A stretch of DNA of 64,000 bases, taken from positions 62,001 through 126,000 of the forward strand of contig NZ_JAIUZM010000005.1 in assembly GCF_020171345.1 (NCBI RefSeq), read 5' to 3'. The notes under the pieces were generated by a model. It did not search any database. It saw only the letters and a list, made by a program, of their open reading frames with translations, and was not told the DNA's origin. Numbering within the stretch: the stretch's first letter is position 1; each line of letters opens with the position of its first letter. The translations under genes and the position numbers were made by a program. Shown here one piece after another: positions 45,246 through 54,393 of the stretch. Source of the DNA: Microbulbifer agarilyticus. GTDB lineage: Bacteria; Pseudomonadota; Gammaproteobacteria; Pseudomonadales; Cellvibrionaceae.

Positions 45246-45269
45246 CCTCCCCCTTGCAAGGGGGGGAGG
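45246..45269. promoter_or_regulatory. inverted G-rich motif upstream of the MalT-like gene
   Basis: CCTCCCCC and GGGGGGAGG arms around a central TTGCAAG, about 105 bp before the MalT-like start. It resembles the sites before the alpha-glucosidase and the GH13-GH31 operon and could allow autoregulation. Confidence 0.4.
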
Positions 45270-45282
45270 CGGGGGGGCACTT

Positions 45283-45300
45283 TGCGACCAGCTGGTCGCA
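45283..45300. repeat. perfect 18-bp palindrome after the GH9 gene
   Basis: TGCGACCAG / CTGGTCGCA with no spacer lies 4 bp past the GH9 stop on the minus strand. There is no T run, so it may be a weak terminator, an RNA 3'-end stabiliser or a protein site. Confidence 0.5.
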
Positions 45301-45303
45301 GGG

Positions 45304-47106
45304 CTAGTGGGCGTCCTCGGAATCCGAATCTATCTGGTCGCGCTGGTTTTCCAGAGCGTGCAGGCCGTTAATCAGGTACGCAAAGGGCGCATTCCAGTTG
45401 ATGGCGATTTCGTTGCTGGCGAAGCTGCACACATCATCAATAAAGGATTCATCGGCGATGTCGCTGGCGTAGTTGCAGCCATCGTGCTGGCCCGGGTTGG
45501 GCCCGCCGACAAGAAACCCGGGGAGGGGTGGAAGCTCCGGGCGCGCGGCAGTGAGACGGTGGTGTGGGTGCTGCGGGGTGCGGATGCCGAAGCCGGTGAC
45601 AAACGAATAGCCAGTGGCGTTGCGTCCGAGCAGGTAGTCGCGCGTGTCTTCGGCACTGCGCAGGAAGTCTGCGTTACCGGTAATGCGGAAGGCTTCTAAT
45701 AACAAAATGCCCTGATTAGCCGCCACTGAATTGCTCCCCCAAACGAAATACTTGGGATCGCTGCTGATGGGTGAGCGGTAGGCGTTGCGCGTGCTTGCCA
45801 GGGTTAGGTCGAGGGCCGCTTGCACCAGGTTATCGGCCACCCTTCTTTGCCACGGGGTGCTCTCTTTAGGGAGCTTGCCTGCATTGGCGAGCAAACTGTA
45901 ATACCCGAGCCAGCGCACATCGCCCCAGCTTGGCAGTGCGTATTCGATGGGAGTGGTGCGGATAACCTTCCAGTATTGTGGCTCGCCAGTGGCGAGAAAC
46001 AATTCCGCGGCAGCCCAGAGGTGTTCGTCGGTAAAATGTTCATCGCCGTAAGCGCCAGTTACGATGTCTGGGTCAAACTGTTGGTTCAGCTGGTCCTGTC
46101 GGTACGCCACCGCGGGGTTTTCCTCTGCCCATTGCCAAGCTGCCCGCGCCGAATTCAGGTAGTGTGCGGCCTGCCGCTGTTCAAACGGTGCGAATACTCG
46201 TGCGGCCTGTGCCATAACGGCGGCGAAGTCCAGTGTTGCCGCAGTACCTTTCTGCACCATGTAGCGCGTTTTTGTGGCGAGATGTGGGGCTACCATGCCC
46301 TCAAAGTTGGCGCTGGTCAGTTTGTGGTAGACGCCGCCGTCATTGGGGTCTTGCATGTTGGCGAGCCAATCCAGGTTGTAGCGCACTTCATCGAGAATAT
46401 CGGGCAGGGGATTGTCGGACTCGGGAATATCCAGCGAGCGCGTTGAAAAATATTCGGGAAAGCGTTCGTACGCACTCATTAAAGTGCCCATCGTGATACC
46501 ACTATTGACGACATACTTGTTGTAGTCACCGGCGTCATACCAGCCCTTGGGTGCCGACACGACAGTACCTGCCGGGCGCTCGGGACTGGCGGCGGAGGGG
46601 TGGATCAGAATTTTGTCATCCGCGTGTCCTGCAGGTCTGGCCCAGATACCTGCGTAATGCTCTTCAATGGGCATGGAGGCGCGCTGAAAGTAAAACGCCT
46701 TGAGGCTGGCATCAGCCAGAGCGTCGTAAAGCCCACTCCCAACTTGAAACACTTCGCGCTGCCCCTCGGGTATTTCTATTGCGTAGGTGCCGGGCGCTTG
46801 AATCGCGCTGAAATCTGCTCGCCAGCTCTTTGTACCCCCTAGGGTTTTCTCTTGCGATGCCTGCATCCTGCCGCGCAGCGCCGCTTCATCTGTGGACAGA
46901 TCCCGTATGACGAAAGTGCCAGGATTACTGTCTGCGAGTACGACCGCCAATTTATTGGCGGCTGGCAGGAATCCAAGTTGATTCATACGGATCGGATTTT
47001 CAGTGGTGGTTGAGAGTTTTTCTGTTGGTGCATTCGCTCCAACACTACCGGCGAAAGCCATCCATAAGGAAAAAGTGAGTGCCTTTGTTCTTGTATTGGA
47101 AATCAT
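45304..47106 (-). CDS. GH9 family glycoside hydrolase (endoglucanase/glucosidase-like), exported
   Basis: A 600-residue exported enzyme. After a signal peptide (about residues 1-24) comes the Ig-like CelD_N domain (about 38-125), opening IRMNQLGFLPA. The (alpha/alpha)6 GH9 domain follows, with GWYDAGDYNKYV (catalytic Asp pair), the HPHHR region and ASNEIAINWNAPFAYL (acid Glu). GH9 members act on beta-1,4-glucans or related beta-linked substrates. That does not match the surrounding alpha-glucan genes, so specificity is open. The gene is divergent from the TonB receptor and separated from it by about 350 bp. Confidence 0.9.
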   Translation of the reverse strand: MISNTRTKALTFSLWMAFAGSVGANAPTEKLSTTTENPIRMNQLGFLPAANKLAVVLADSNPGTFVIRDLSTDEAALRGRMQASQEKTLGGTKSWRADFSAIQAPGTYAIEIPEGQREVFQVGSGLYDALADASLKAFYFQRASMPIEEHYAGIWARPAGHADDKILIHPSAASPERPAGTVVSAPKGWYDAGDYNKYVVNSGITMGTLMSAYERFPEYFSTRSLDIPESDNPLPDILDEVRYNLDWLANMQDPNDGGVYHKLTSANFEGMVAPHLATKTRYMVQKGTAATLDFAAVMAQAARVFAPFEQRQAAHYLNSARAAWQWAEENPAVAYRQDQLNQQFDPDIVTGAYGDEHFTDEHLWAAAELFLATGEPQYWKVIRTTPIEYALPSWGDVRWLGYYSLLANAGKLPKESTPWQRRVADNLVQAALDLTLASTRNAYRSPISSDPKYFVWGSNSVAANQGILLLEAFRITGNADFLRSAEDTRDYLLGRNATGYSFVTGFGIRTPQHPHHRLTAARPELPPLPGFLVGGPNPGQHDGCNYASDIADESFIDDVCSFASNEIAINWNAPFAYLINGLHALENQRDQIDSDSEDAH

Positions 47107-47458
47107 GTGGGCTCCAGGCCGGTGGGACGGAAATATGGTTCTGTACCTGATTAGGACGTTTCAGAAGCCGTAATCGAACACGGATTTTCGGTATCGCCTG
47201 CCGTTTACCATTTTTTGTTTGACCAGGGGGGGACTATTGCCCCTGCTCGCGCGTCCTCCTGAGTAGATAGGGCAAAGTTTCACGCTTGGCTGTGCTTTTG
47301 AAGTGTGGATACCCGCAAGGGGCGTCCTATCCGGCACCGCCGATACGGTGCCTGCATTGCAAACAATAACCTTGAAAAATAACCAGAGTCGCCGTCCGTC
47401 CCGAGAGAGAGCAGCTTTGCGTGGGGCGAAGACGGGAAATGCGAAGAGGGAAATCCGA
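47107..47458. other. divergent promoter region between the GH9 gene and the TonB receptor
   Basis: About 350 bp with promoters for both directions. It contains AGGGGGGGAC near 47226 and a small hairpin (GGCACCG / CGGTGCC, 47333-47352) in the receptor leader. The reading frame of the receptor stays open through part of this region, but the signal peptide starts at 47459. Confidence 0.55.
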
Positions 47459-50400
47459 ATGTTCAAACGCACAAAACTGTCGGGTGCGGTGGTCGCTGCC
47501 ATCGCCTCAATGACTTGCGCGCCACAATTGCTCGCCCAGGAAGATACCCTGGAAGAGGTAAGCGTTGTCGGCATCCGCGCCTCCATGGACCGCGCCATGG
47601 ATATCAAACGGGATTCGACCGGTGTGGTGGATGCCATTTCTGCTGAAGATATGGGTAAGTTCCCGGATACCAACCTGGCGGAATCCCTGCAGCGGATTAC
47701 CGGTGTGTCCATCAATCGCGTAAACGGCGAAGGTGCTGAAGTAACCGTGCGTGGTTTTGGCCCAGACAACAACATGGTGACCCTGAATGGGCGAACTATG
47801 CCTACTGGTACTACTTACGGCGGCGGTAGCGGTTCTGACGGTTCTACCAAAGCTGGCGGTACGCGCGCATTTAACTTCGCGAATTTAGCTTCAGAAAATG
47901 TGAGTGGTGTTGAGGTATACAAAACCAGCAAAGCTAACGTGGCGACTGGCGGCATTGGTGCCACCATCGATATTAAAACGACCCGCCCGCTGGATAACCC
48001 GGGTCTTACCGCCAGCGCCGGTGTAAAGGCGGTGGCAGATACCACCAACCGCTACAACGACGATATCACACCGGAATTTTCCGGTATTGTGAGTTGGGCC
48101 AATGAAGAATCCACCTGGGGTGCATCTCTGGCGCTGAGCCATCAAAAGCGCGATTCCGGTTACTCCGGTGTGACTGTAAACAACTGGAATATTGGCGTTT
48201 GGGGGCAGGATGACCTGTACAATCAGAACCCGGTAACCGACGCTGATAAAGCGGAAATTGTGAATGCGCCGGACGATGGTCAGCTGTATGCGCGCCCCAA
48301 TGACTTCCGCTACGCGTTCTCCGATACCCAGCGCGAGCGTCTCAACGGGCAGCTCACTTTGCAATTTCAGCCCACTGAGAAGCTCACCGCAACCGTTGAC
48401 TATCTCTATGCAGACAACGACATCGAAGAGCATCGCGGTGAGGTGACCAACTGGATTCAGAATGGTTCCAACCTTGCCCGGGTAGTATTTGATGATTCTG
48501 AAATTGCTACACCGCTGTCTATTACTGAGGCTTACGGTGGTACCGTGGATATCGGCTTTGAGCAGCAGTACCGTGCCCAGAGCAACACGCTCGATTCCCT
48601 GGGTGTGAACTTTGAATTCGAGGTGAATGACGCGCTTACCCTGGCGTTTGATGTGCACGACTCCACCATGGAAAGCCTGCCCACCGGGCCAGATCGTGCC
48701 GGTGAAGTCGCCATTGGTCTTGGTTCGCCCACCGTGACTGGAAAAACGCTGGACTTCTCTGGAACCACGCCGCAGTACACTCACAACACGACCGTAGCGG
48801 GCAATGCGTTAACCGCAGAAAATGTAGGTTCCTCTATTCTTCGCGTGCGCGGCGCCGGCTCTGTTAACGATATTACCCAGGCGAAATTCGATGGTCAGTT
48901 CGAATTCGATAACGGTCGCTTCGACTTCGGCATCGAAACCCGCCAAATGGAAATGAATGCCTACCAGACTTCTGGTGTAAACCAGGCGCTGGGTAACTGG
49001 GGTATTGCAAACCCAGGGGAATTCCCGGCGGATATGCTCGACGTGATCAACGTGGCCAGCGAGTTTGAAGACTTCAATACCGGCAGTAGCCCGGTAACCG
49101 CATTCCGCGGTGACGCCGTCGCACTGACCCGCTACGCCAACACGTTGTACCCGGATACCTGTCTGTGTGTATCGGATACCAATACATTCAGTGATGTTCT
49201 GGAAGAAGATACGAGCGCGGCATATTTTCAGATCGGCCTGAATAGCGAATTGAACAGCATGCCGGTGAACTTCCTCGCCGGGGTTCGCTACGAGACAACC
49301 GATGTGTCATCTCAGTCGTTGGTTAACCCGATTCCATACCTGGTCTGGGAAAACAACAATGACTTTGCTCCGGGCGCTGCTGGTGATCAGGAAGCCTGGT
49401 CTGAGCGCGCCAGTTATGACAACCTGCTGCCAAGCCTCGATTTCGATATTCAGTTCACCGAGGATCTGGTGGGCCGCTTCTCTTACAGCAAGTCCATCGC
49501 CCGCGCAGGTTACGGTGACCTGAAAGTGGCCCCAGGCAATTTTGAAACCGGTGGCTCTACGCTGAATGGCGCAATCCCGACTGCGACATCGTCGAACCCT
49601 GGCCTGCTACCACTGGAGTCCAACAACCTCGACTTGTCGATGGAGTGGTACTACGGCGATTCCAGCTACGTGTCGCTGGGCTTCTTCGAGAAGCGTGTGG
49701 ATAATTTCATCGGTACCGGTCAGGTGGATGAAACCCACTTCGGTATTCTCGACCAGACTGCTGGCCCGCGCGCGCTCGCCGCTCAGGCTGAACTGGAATC
49801 CCTCGGGCTTTCTACCGACGACACCAATCTCTACGCGATGGTCGTGTTGATGGAGCACCCGGAAGCCATTACCGATAATCCGACTGTGTTCCCGAATGGT
49901 GTTTTTGAAGGCACCACTGAGCAGCTACTGTTGCTGGGTGAAACCGCTGGGTGGGATATCATCCCGGAAGCGGGCGATCCGGAAATGGTGTTCCGTACCA
50001 GTAAACCGATTAACAACCGTGAAGCGAAGATCCACGGTGCAGAACTGGCCGCGCAGCACTTCTTCGGAGAGACTGGTTTTGGTATCCAGGCCAACTACAC
50101 CATCGTGCGCGGTGATGTAGGATTTGATGACCTGGGCCTGCCAACAGAAAACCAGTTTGCCCTGACCGGCCTCAGTGATACCGCAAACGTGGTATTGGTT
50201 TACGAAAACTTCGGTTTGCAGGCGCGACTGGCTTACAACTGGCGGGATAAATTCCTCACTGCGACCAACCAGGGCTCCTCCCGTAACCCGCGTTATGTGG
50301 ACACCTTCTCGCAAATTGATATGAGCGTGGGTTATGACCTGACCGACCAAATTGCCCTGTCTTTTGAGGGGATCAACATCACTGGTGAGGACATCAAGGA

Positions 50401-50482
50401 GTACAACCGTAACGAACGCATGGTTCGTTATATGGATGACCTTGGTGCACGGTACCAGATCGGGGCCTACTACAAATTCTGA
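47459..50482 (+). CDS. TonB-dependent outer-membrane receptor
   Basis: A 1007-residue outer-membrane receptor. ATG 47459 gives a signal peptide ending LLAQ and has GAGGG upstream. The plug domain includes GKFPDTNLAESLQRITGVSI and VTVRGFGPDNNMVTLNGR, typical of the Caulobacter/Xanthomonas carbohydrate-type receptors. The C-terminus ends in a beta-strand with terminal Phe (YQIGAYYKF), needed for outer-membrane insertion. It imports ligands with energy from TonB-ExbBD. It is followed by SapC, cupin and halogenase genes, a group that often accompanies sugar receptors. The ligand could be a maltodextrin or a beta-glucan oligosaccharide. Confidence 0.93.
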   Translation: MFKRTKLSGAVVAAIASMTCAPQLLAQEDTLEEVSVVGIRASMDRAMDIKRDSTGVVDAISAEDMGKFPDTNLAESLQRITGVSINRVNGEGAEVTVRGFGPDNNMVTLNGRTMPTGTTYGGGSGSDGSTKAGGTRAFNFANLASENVSGVEVYKTSKANVATGGIGATIDIKTTRPLDNPGLTASAGVKAVADTTNRYNDDITPEFSGIVSWANEESTWGASLALSHQKRDSGYSGVTVNNWNIGVWGQDDLYNQNPVTDADKAEIVNAPDDGQLYARPNDFRYAFSDTQRERLNGQLTLQFQPTEKLTATVDYLYADNDIEEHRGEVTNWIQNGSNLARVVFDDSEIATPLSITEAYGGTVDIGFEQQYRAQSNTLDSLGVNFEFEVNDALTLAFDVHDSTMESLPTGPDRAGEVAIGLGSPTVTGKTLDFSGTTPQYTHNTTVAGNALTAENVGSSILRVRGAGSVNDITQAKFDGQFEFDNGRFDFGIETRQMEMNAYQTSGVNQALGNWGIANPGEFPADMLDVINVASEFEDFNTGSSPVTAFRGDAVALTRYANTLYPDTCLCVSDTNTFSDVLEEDTSAAYFQIGLNSELNSMPVNFLAGVRYETTDVSSQSLVNPIPYLVWENNNDFAPGAAGDQEAWSERASYDNLLPSLDFDIQFTEDLVGRFSYSKSIARAGYGDLKVAPGNFETGGSTLNGAIPTATSSNPGLLPLESNNLDLSMEWYYGDSSYVSLGFFEKRVDNFIGTGQVDETHFGILDQTAGPRALAAQAELESLGLSTDDTNLYAMVVLMEHPEAITDNPTVFPNGVFEGTTEQLLLLGETAGWDIIPEAGDPEMVFRTSKPINNREAKIHGAELAAQHFFGETGFGIQANYTIVRGDVGFDDLGLPTENQFALTGLSDTANVVLVYENFGLQARLAYNWRDKFLTATNQGSSRNPRYVDTFSQIDMSVGYDLTDQIALSFEGINITGEDIKEYNRNERMVRYMDDLGARYQIGAYYKF

Positions 50483-50517
50483 TGATTTTGAAAGTAAGGT
50501 CTGTTGTATGACGATGC

Positions 50518-50545
50518 AAAAAGCCGCTGGAGACAGCGGCTTTTT
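50518..50545 (+). terminator. terminator between the receptor and the SapC gene
   Basis: GCCGCTG / CAGCGGC stem with a GAGA loop and a five-base T run. It may act as an attenuator so that receptor mRNA is more abundant than mRNA of the following three genes. Confidence 0.88.
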
Positions 50546-50646
50546 GTGCATTGAAAATACCGGCAGTATTGACTTATCGTCTTATCAAAGACGGCTTTAA
50601 ATCCCTGAAGAAAGTACAGCTTCCACAGAATAATAACGGGGTGACT

Positions 50647-51381
50647 ATGAAGACGAATTATGTGCTGCTGAACAATGTTGAGCACGCGGATCTTAAGGTT
50701 TTGCCGCATTTCTCCAACACGCTCGGTGATGGCGCTGCTGTCGTACGCACCTTTCCTACCGAGTTCGAAAATATTCAACGGGAATATCCGATCCTGCTCA
50801 GAAAGGATGCGCAAAGTGGCGATTTTTATGCAGTTGCGATTCTCGGTCTCCAGAAAGGGGAGAACCTCTTTCTGGATGGCGATGAGCAAAGTGTAAATGG
50901 TTGGGCCGGAAATTATGTGCCCGCGATGGTTGCCCGCGGTCCGTTCATTATCGGATTTCAGGAATCCCGGGATGGCGATATTCAGCAACCGATGATCTAT
51001 GTGGACGAACAAAGTCCCAAGCTGAGTCGCGACGAGGGTACTCCGCTGTTTCTGGAGTTTGGTGGCAATAGCGCTTATCTGGAGTATGTCTCGGGGGTGC
51101 TTCGCACCATTCACCAGGGTGAAGATGTTGGCCGCCGTATGTTTGCTGCTCTGAATGAAGTGGGGCTGCTCGAGCCGGTATCGATTAATGTTGACCTCAA
51201 GAATGGCGACAAGCACCAGCTCTCCGGCTACTACACGGTGAGCGAGGATCGACTGAATACTATGAGCGGAGAGAGCCTGGAGGCGTTGAATGGCGCGGGG
51301 TATCTTCGCGGAGCCTTCCTGATGCTCTCCTCGCTCGGCAATATCGAACATCTGGTGGCACGTAAAAATGCCTGCTTGTGA
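50647..51381 (+). CDS. SapC family protein
   Basis: A 244-residue soluble protein matching the SapC family (named after an S-layer operon gene of Campylobacter). ATG 50647 has GGGGTGA upstream, and the sequence VLLNNVEHADLKVLPHFSN is typical of the family start. The family role is unknown, but the gene recurs with TonB receptors, JmjC-cupins and flavin halogenases in Alpha- and Gammaproteobacteria. Its end overlaps the next gene by 14 bp. Confidence 0.87.
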   Translation: MKTNYVLLNNVEHADLKVLPHFSNTLGDGAAVVRTFPTEFENIQREYPILLRKDAQSGDFYAVAILGLQKGENLFLDGDEQSVNGWAGNYVPAMVARGPFIIGFQESRDGDIQQPMIYVDEQSPKLSRDEGTPLFLEFGGNSAYLEYVSGVLRTIHQGEDVGRRMFAALNEVGLLEPVSINVDLKNGDKHQLSGYYTVSEDRLNTMSGESLEALNGAGYLRGAFLMLSSLGNIEHLVARKNACL

Positions 51382-52447
51382 AGCGCCCGCAGCGGAGCGC
51401 CCCGCGTGTGTCAGCAAGCTTGTGGATGAAATTGCCATTGGCCCAGAAATGCGAATTCCTGCGGGGCTCTTGGAGTGCAATACACCGGTAGTACTGAGAG
51501 GGCTGGTAAAACACTGGCCGCTGGTGGATGCAGCGGACCAGTCTGCCGAGGCTGCGGTGGATTATCTTAGTGGGTTTTACAATGGAAAACCGTGTTTGGT
51601 GAATTTTGGCTGCAACACGTCCGGTCGCTATTTCTACGATGACGATGTACGCCAGCTGAATTACGACACCCTGCGTGCCCCCATTGATGAAGTGCTGCAA
51701 AAGATTCTGCAGATCGTGAATGGCTCCGGGGCGAGCGAAGGCGGATACGCCTCCTACTATATTTCTTCGGCTTCGGTGGATGGCTTTTTCCCCGGTCTGC
51801 GTGCGGGAAATGACCTGCAGATCCCCCGTGCTGAGGCAAGTTACCCGCTCGCGCCGCCGCAAGTGAAAATCTGGATTGGCAACCGTTCGGTGGCCAGCTG
51901 CCACTATGATGCTCTGGACAATGTTGCCTGCTGCGCAGCAGGGCGCCGGCGGTTCACGCTGTTTCCTCCCGATCAATTCAAGAACCTGTACTTCGGCCCG
52001 CTGGATCTAACACCCGGCGGGCAGGCCATCAGCATGGTGGATTTTGCCGAACCAGATTTTGCGCGCTTTCCCCGGTTTCGCGAGGCAATCGCGAATGGCT
52101 TGGTAGCCGAGCTGGAACCGGGTGATGGCCTGTACATTCCCAGTATGTGGATGCACCACGTGGAGGGGCTGAGCCCATTCAATATTTTGGTGAATTACTG
52201 GTGGGACGACGCTCCCCAATACACAGGTTCAGGAATGAACGCGTTGTATCACGGCATTCTTTCCTTGCGTGATAAGCCCGAGCATGAAAAAGAAGGGTGG
52301 CGGCAGCTGTTCGAGTACTACGTGTTTGGTGATGCTGAGCGCGCGGGTGCACATCTGCCCGAGCACGCGCGCGGGGTGTTGGATAAGTTGGATAATGCCA
52401 GCGCACGCCAGCTGCGTGCCATGCTGATTAATCGATTGAATCGCTGA
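51368..52447 (+). CDS. JmjC/cupin-like 2-oxoglutarate-type oxygenase
   Basis: A 359-residue protein of the cupin_8/JmjC-like group (peptide hydroxylase-like). The iron-binding pair is in CHYDALDN (His-x-Asp) and the distal His is in MWMHHVEGLSPF, with GDGLYIPSMW before it. Such enzymes hydroxylate protein side chains using iron and 2-oxoglutarate. It overlaps SapC and is 9 bp before the halogenase, so all three are in one transcript. The target is unknown; the receptor or its cargo is a guess. Confidence 0.85.
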   Translation: MPACEAPAAERPACVSKLVDEIAIGPEMRIPAGLLECNTPVVLRGLVKHWPLVDAADQSAEAAVDYLSGFYNGKPCLVNFGCNTSGRYFYDDDVRQLNYDTLRAPIDEVLQKILQIVNGSGASEGGYASYYISSASVDGFFPGLRAGNDLQIPRAEASYPLAPPQVKIWIGNRSVASCHYDALDNVACCAAGRRRFTLFPPDQFKNLYFGPLDLTPGGQAISMVDFAEPDFARFPRFREAIANGLVAELEPGDGLYIPSMWMHHVEGLSPFNILVNYWWDDAPQYTGSGMNALYHGILSLRDKPEHEKEGWRQLFEYYVFGDAERAGAHLPEHARGVLDKLDNASARQLRAMLINRLNR

Positions 52448-52456
52448 GGCCGCTAT

Positions 52457-53977
52457 ATGAATACGCAAAACAACCAGCAGGCCGACGTAGCGGTAAAACG
52501 CATTGTAATTGCCGGCGGTGGCACCGCAGGCTGGATCGCCGCCGCCGCCCTGTCGAAAAAACTGGGTGACCTGCTGGAAATTACCCTGGTGGAATCCGAC
52601 GCGATTGGCACCGTGGGCGTTGGCGAAGCTACCATCCCACCACTGCGCACCTTCCATCACCTGCTGGGCATCGATGAACAGGAATTTATGCGCGCGACCG
52701 GCGCCACCGCCAAACTGGGGATTGCATTCGAAAACTGGGGCCGTGAAGGTGAGCGCTATATTCACTCCTTTGGCAAAACCGGCACCAGCGCCTGGATGTG
52801 TGACTTCCATCATTTCTGGTTGCGCGGCCGGGAGATGGGGTTCGATAGCGATATCGGTGACTTTTGTGTCGAGCACCAGGCCGCGGAAGCGGGTCGCTTT
52901 GCCACTTCGGCGAAATCCAACATCAATTTTGCCTACCACCTGGATGCCACGCGCTACGCCGCCTTTCTGCGGGAAATTAGTGAGGCGCACGGGGTCACCC
53001 GTGTTGAGGGTCTGATTCGAGATGTGCGCCAGGATCCAGCGAACGGGGATATTCAAGCGCTGATGCTCGAAGATGGCCGTGAAATAGCCGGTGACCTGTT
53101 TATTGATTGCAGCGGTTTTCGCAGTCTGCTCGCGGGCCAGGCTCTGGGTTGCGAATATGAGGACTGGTCCCACTGGCTCCCGTGCGACCGAGCAGTGCCC
53201 CTGCAAACCTCAGCCACGGAACCGGCAATGCCCTATACCCGCTCTATTGCCGAGAAGGTTGGCTGGCGCTGGCGGATTCCGTTGCAGACGCGTGTGGGGA
53301 ACGGCTTGGTGTATTGCAGCCAGTATCTTTCCGATGATGATGCCAGTGCGCTGTTATTGAATCGTGTCGATGGCAAACCAATGACCGAGCCGCGGGTGAT
53401 TCGTTTCACGACGGGGCGAAGAAAGCAAACCTGGAAGCACAACTGTATTGCCCTCGGCCTGGCCAGCGGGTTTATCGAGCCGTTGGAAAGCACGAGTATT
53501 CATTTAATCGTGACCGGTGTGGTGCGTCTGATGCAGCTCTTTCCATTCGCTGGGCTGGAGCCGGCACTGCGGGATGAATACAACAAGCAGACCCAACGCG
53601 AACTCGAGGACATCCGCGATTTTATTGTGTTGCATTACCATGTTAACCAGCGCCATGGCGATCCCTTTTGGGATCACTGCCGGCAGATGTCGGTTCCCGA
53701 CAGCCTCGCTCAGCGCATCGCGCTGTTCCGTGAGCGCGCCCATGCTTACCAGAACAACGACGAATTGTTCCGAGTGGATTCCTGGGTGCAGGTGATGCTG
53801 GGCCAGGGGTTAAAGCCGCAGCGATACCATCCGGTCACGCGCATGATGACCGAGCAGCAGATGCAACAGCTGCAAACCGGATTGCGTAACCAGGTGGCGC
53901 GCGCTGTCCAGGCCTTGCCGCCACACCACGAGTTTATTCAGCAATACTGCGCAGAGGATGCCGCAACGGAAGCCTGA
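52457..53977 (+). CDS. flavin-dependent tryptophan halogenase family protein
   Basis: A 506-residue FAD enzyme. GGGTAGW (about residue 18) binds FAD. The Lys in TAKLGIAFENW is at the position of the catalytic Lys of PrnA (its Lys79), and WRWRIPL matches the WxWxIP motif that separates halogenases from mono-oxygenases. FAD-dependent halogenases need a separate flavin reductase, which is not seen nearby. Members next to TonB receptors in sugar loci have no proven substrate and may not act on free tryptophan. The gene ends the receptor-SapC-cupin-halogenase cluster. Confidence 0.9.
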   Translation: MNTQNNQQADVAVKRIVIAGGGTAGWIAAAALSKKLGDLLEITLVESDAIGTVGVGEATIPPLRTFHHLLGIDEQEFMRATGATAKLGIAFENWGREGERYIHSFGKTGTSAWMCDFHHFWLRGREMGFDSDIGDFCVEHQAAEAGRFATSAKSNINFAYHLDATRYAAFLREISEAHGVTRVEGLIRDVRQDPANGDIQALMLEDGREIAGDLFIDCSGFRSLLAGQALGCEYEDWSHWLPCDRAVPLQTSATEPAMPYTRSIAEKVGWRWRIPLQTRVGNGLVYCSQYLSDDDASALLLNRVDGKPMTEPRVIRFTTGRRKQTWKHNCIALGLASGFIEPLESTSIHLIVTGVVRLMQLFPFAGLEPALRDEYNKQTQRELEDIRDFIVLHYHVNQRHGDPFWDHCRQMSVPDSLAQRIALFRERAHAYQNNDELFRVDSWVQVMLGQGLKPQRYHPVTRMMTEQQMQQLQTGLRNQVARAVQALPPHHEFIQQYCAEDAATEA

Positions 53978-54393
53978 TTGATTCGGCTTCGAGCATCCCC
54001 CAGTGTTAGAAGTCATCAGAGAAAGAAAAGCCGGCGCAAGGCCGGCTTGAAGCAAAGATACGATGAGAGAGTCCTATCGCCATGCGTTGACACTGCAAAC
54101 GCGATTTGGGGAACTGTATTCTTTGACGGTGTCCTGGCGTTTCAGTTCCCATTTATTTCCCTTGCACGCCAAATTTTGTGGAATTTCGTGTAAAAACGCC
54201 GATCAGGACACATTTCTGGCGCAAATCTTCCCATTCTGGCCATCCAGTGGTAGTTTTTTCTGTTTGTGGTTAATGCGTCACCGTTCGTTATAAAAAGAGT
54301 GGCGCAAAAATAAACAACACTCAGGATGCGCGGGTAACCCCGCAGAAGTATTCGTATCCAATAAGAAAACCAGAATAATCACAGGGAGCGAAT
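53978..54393. other. intergenic region after the halogenase cluster
   Basis: About 416 bp. A hairpin (AAGCCGGC / GCCGGCTT, 54028-54048) without a T run probably ends the halogenase transcript. The remainder is AT-rich and should hold the promoter of the next gene. No gene is supported. Confidence 0.55.
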
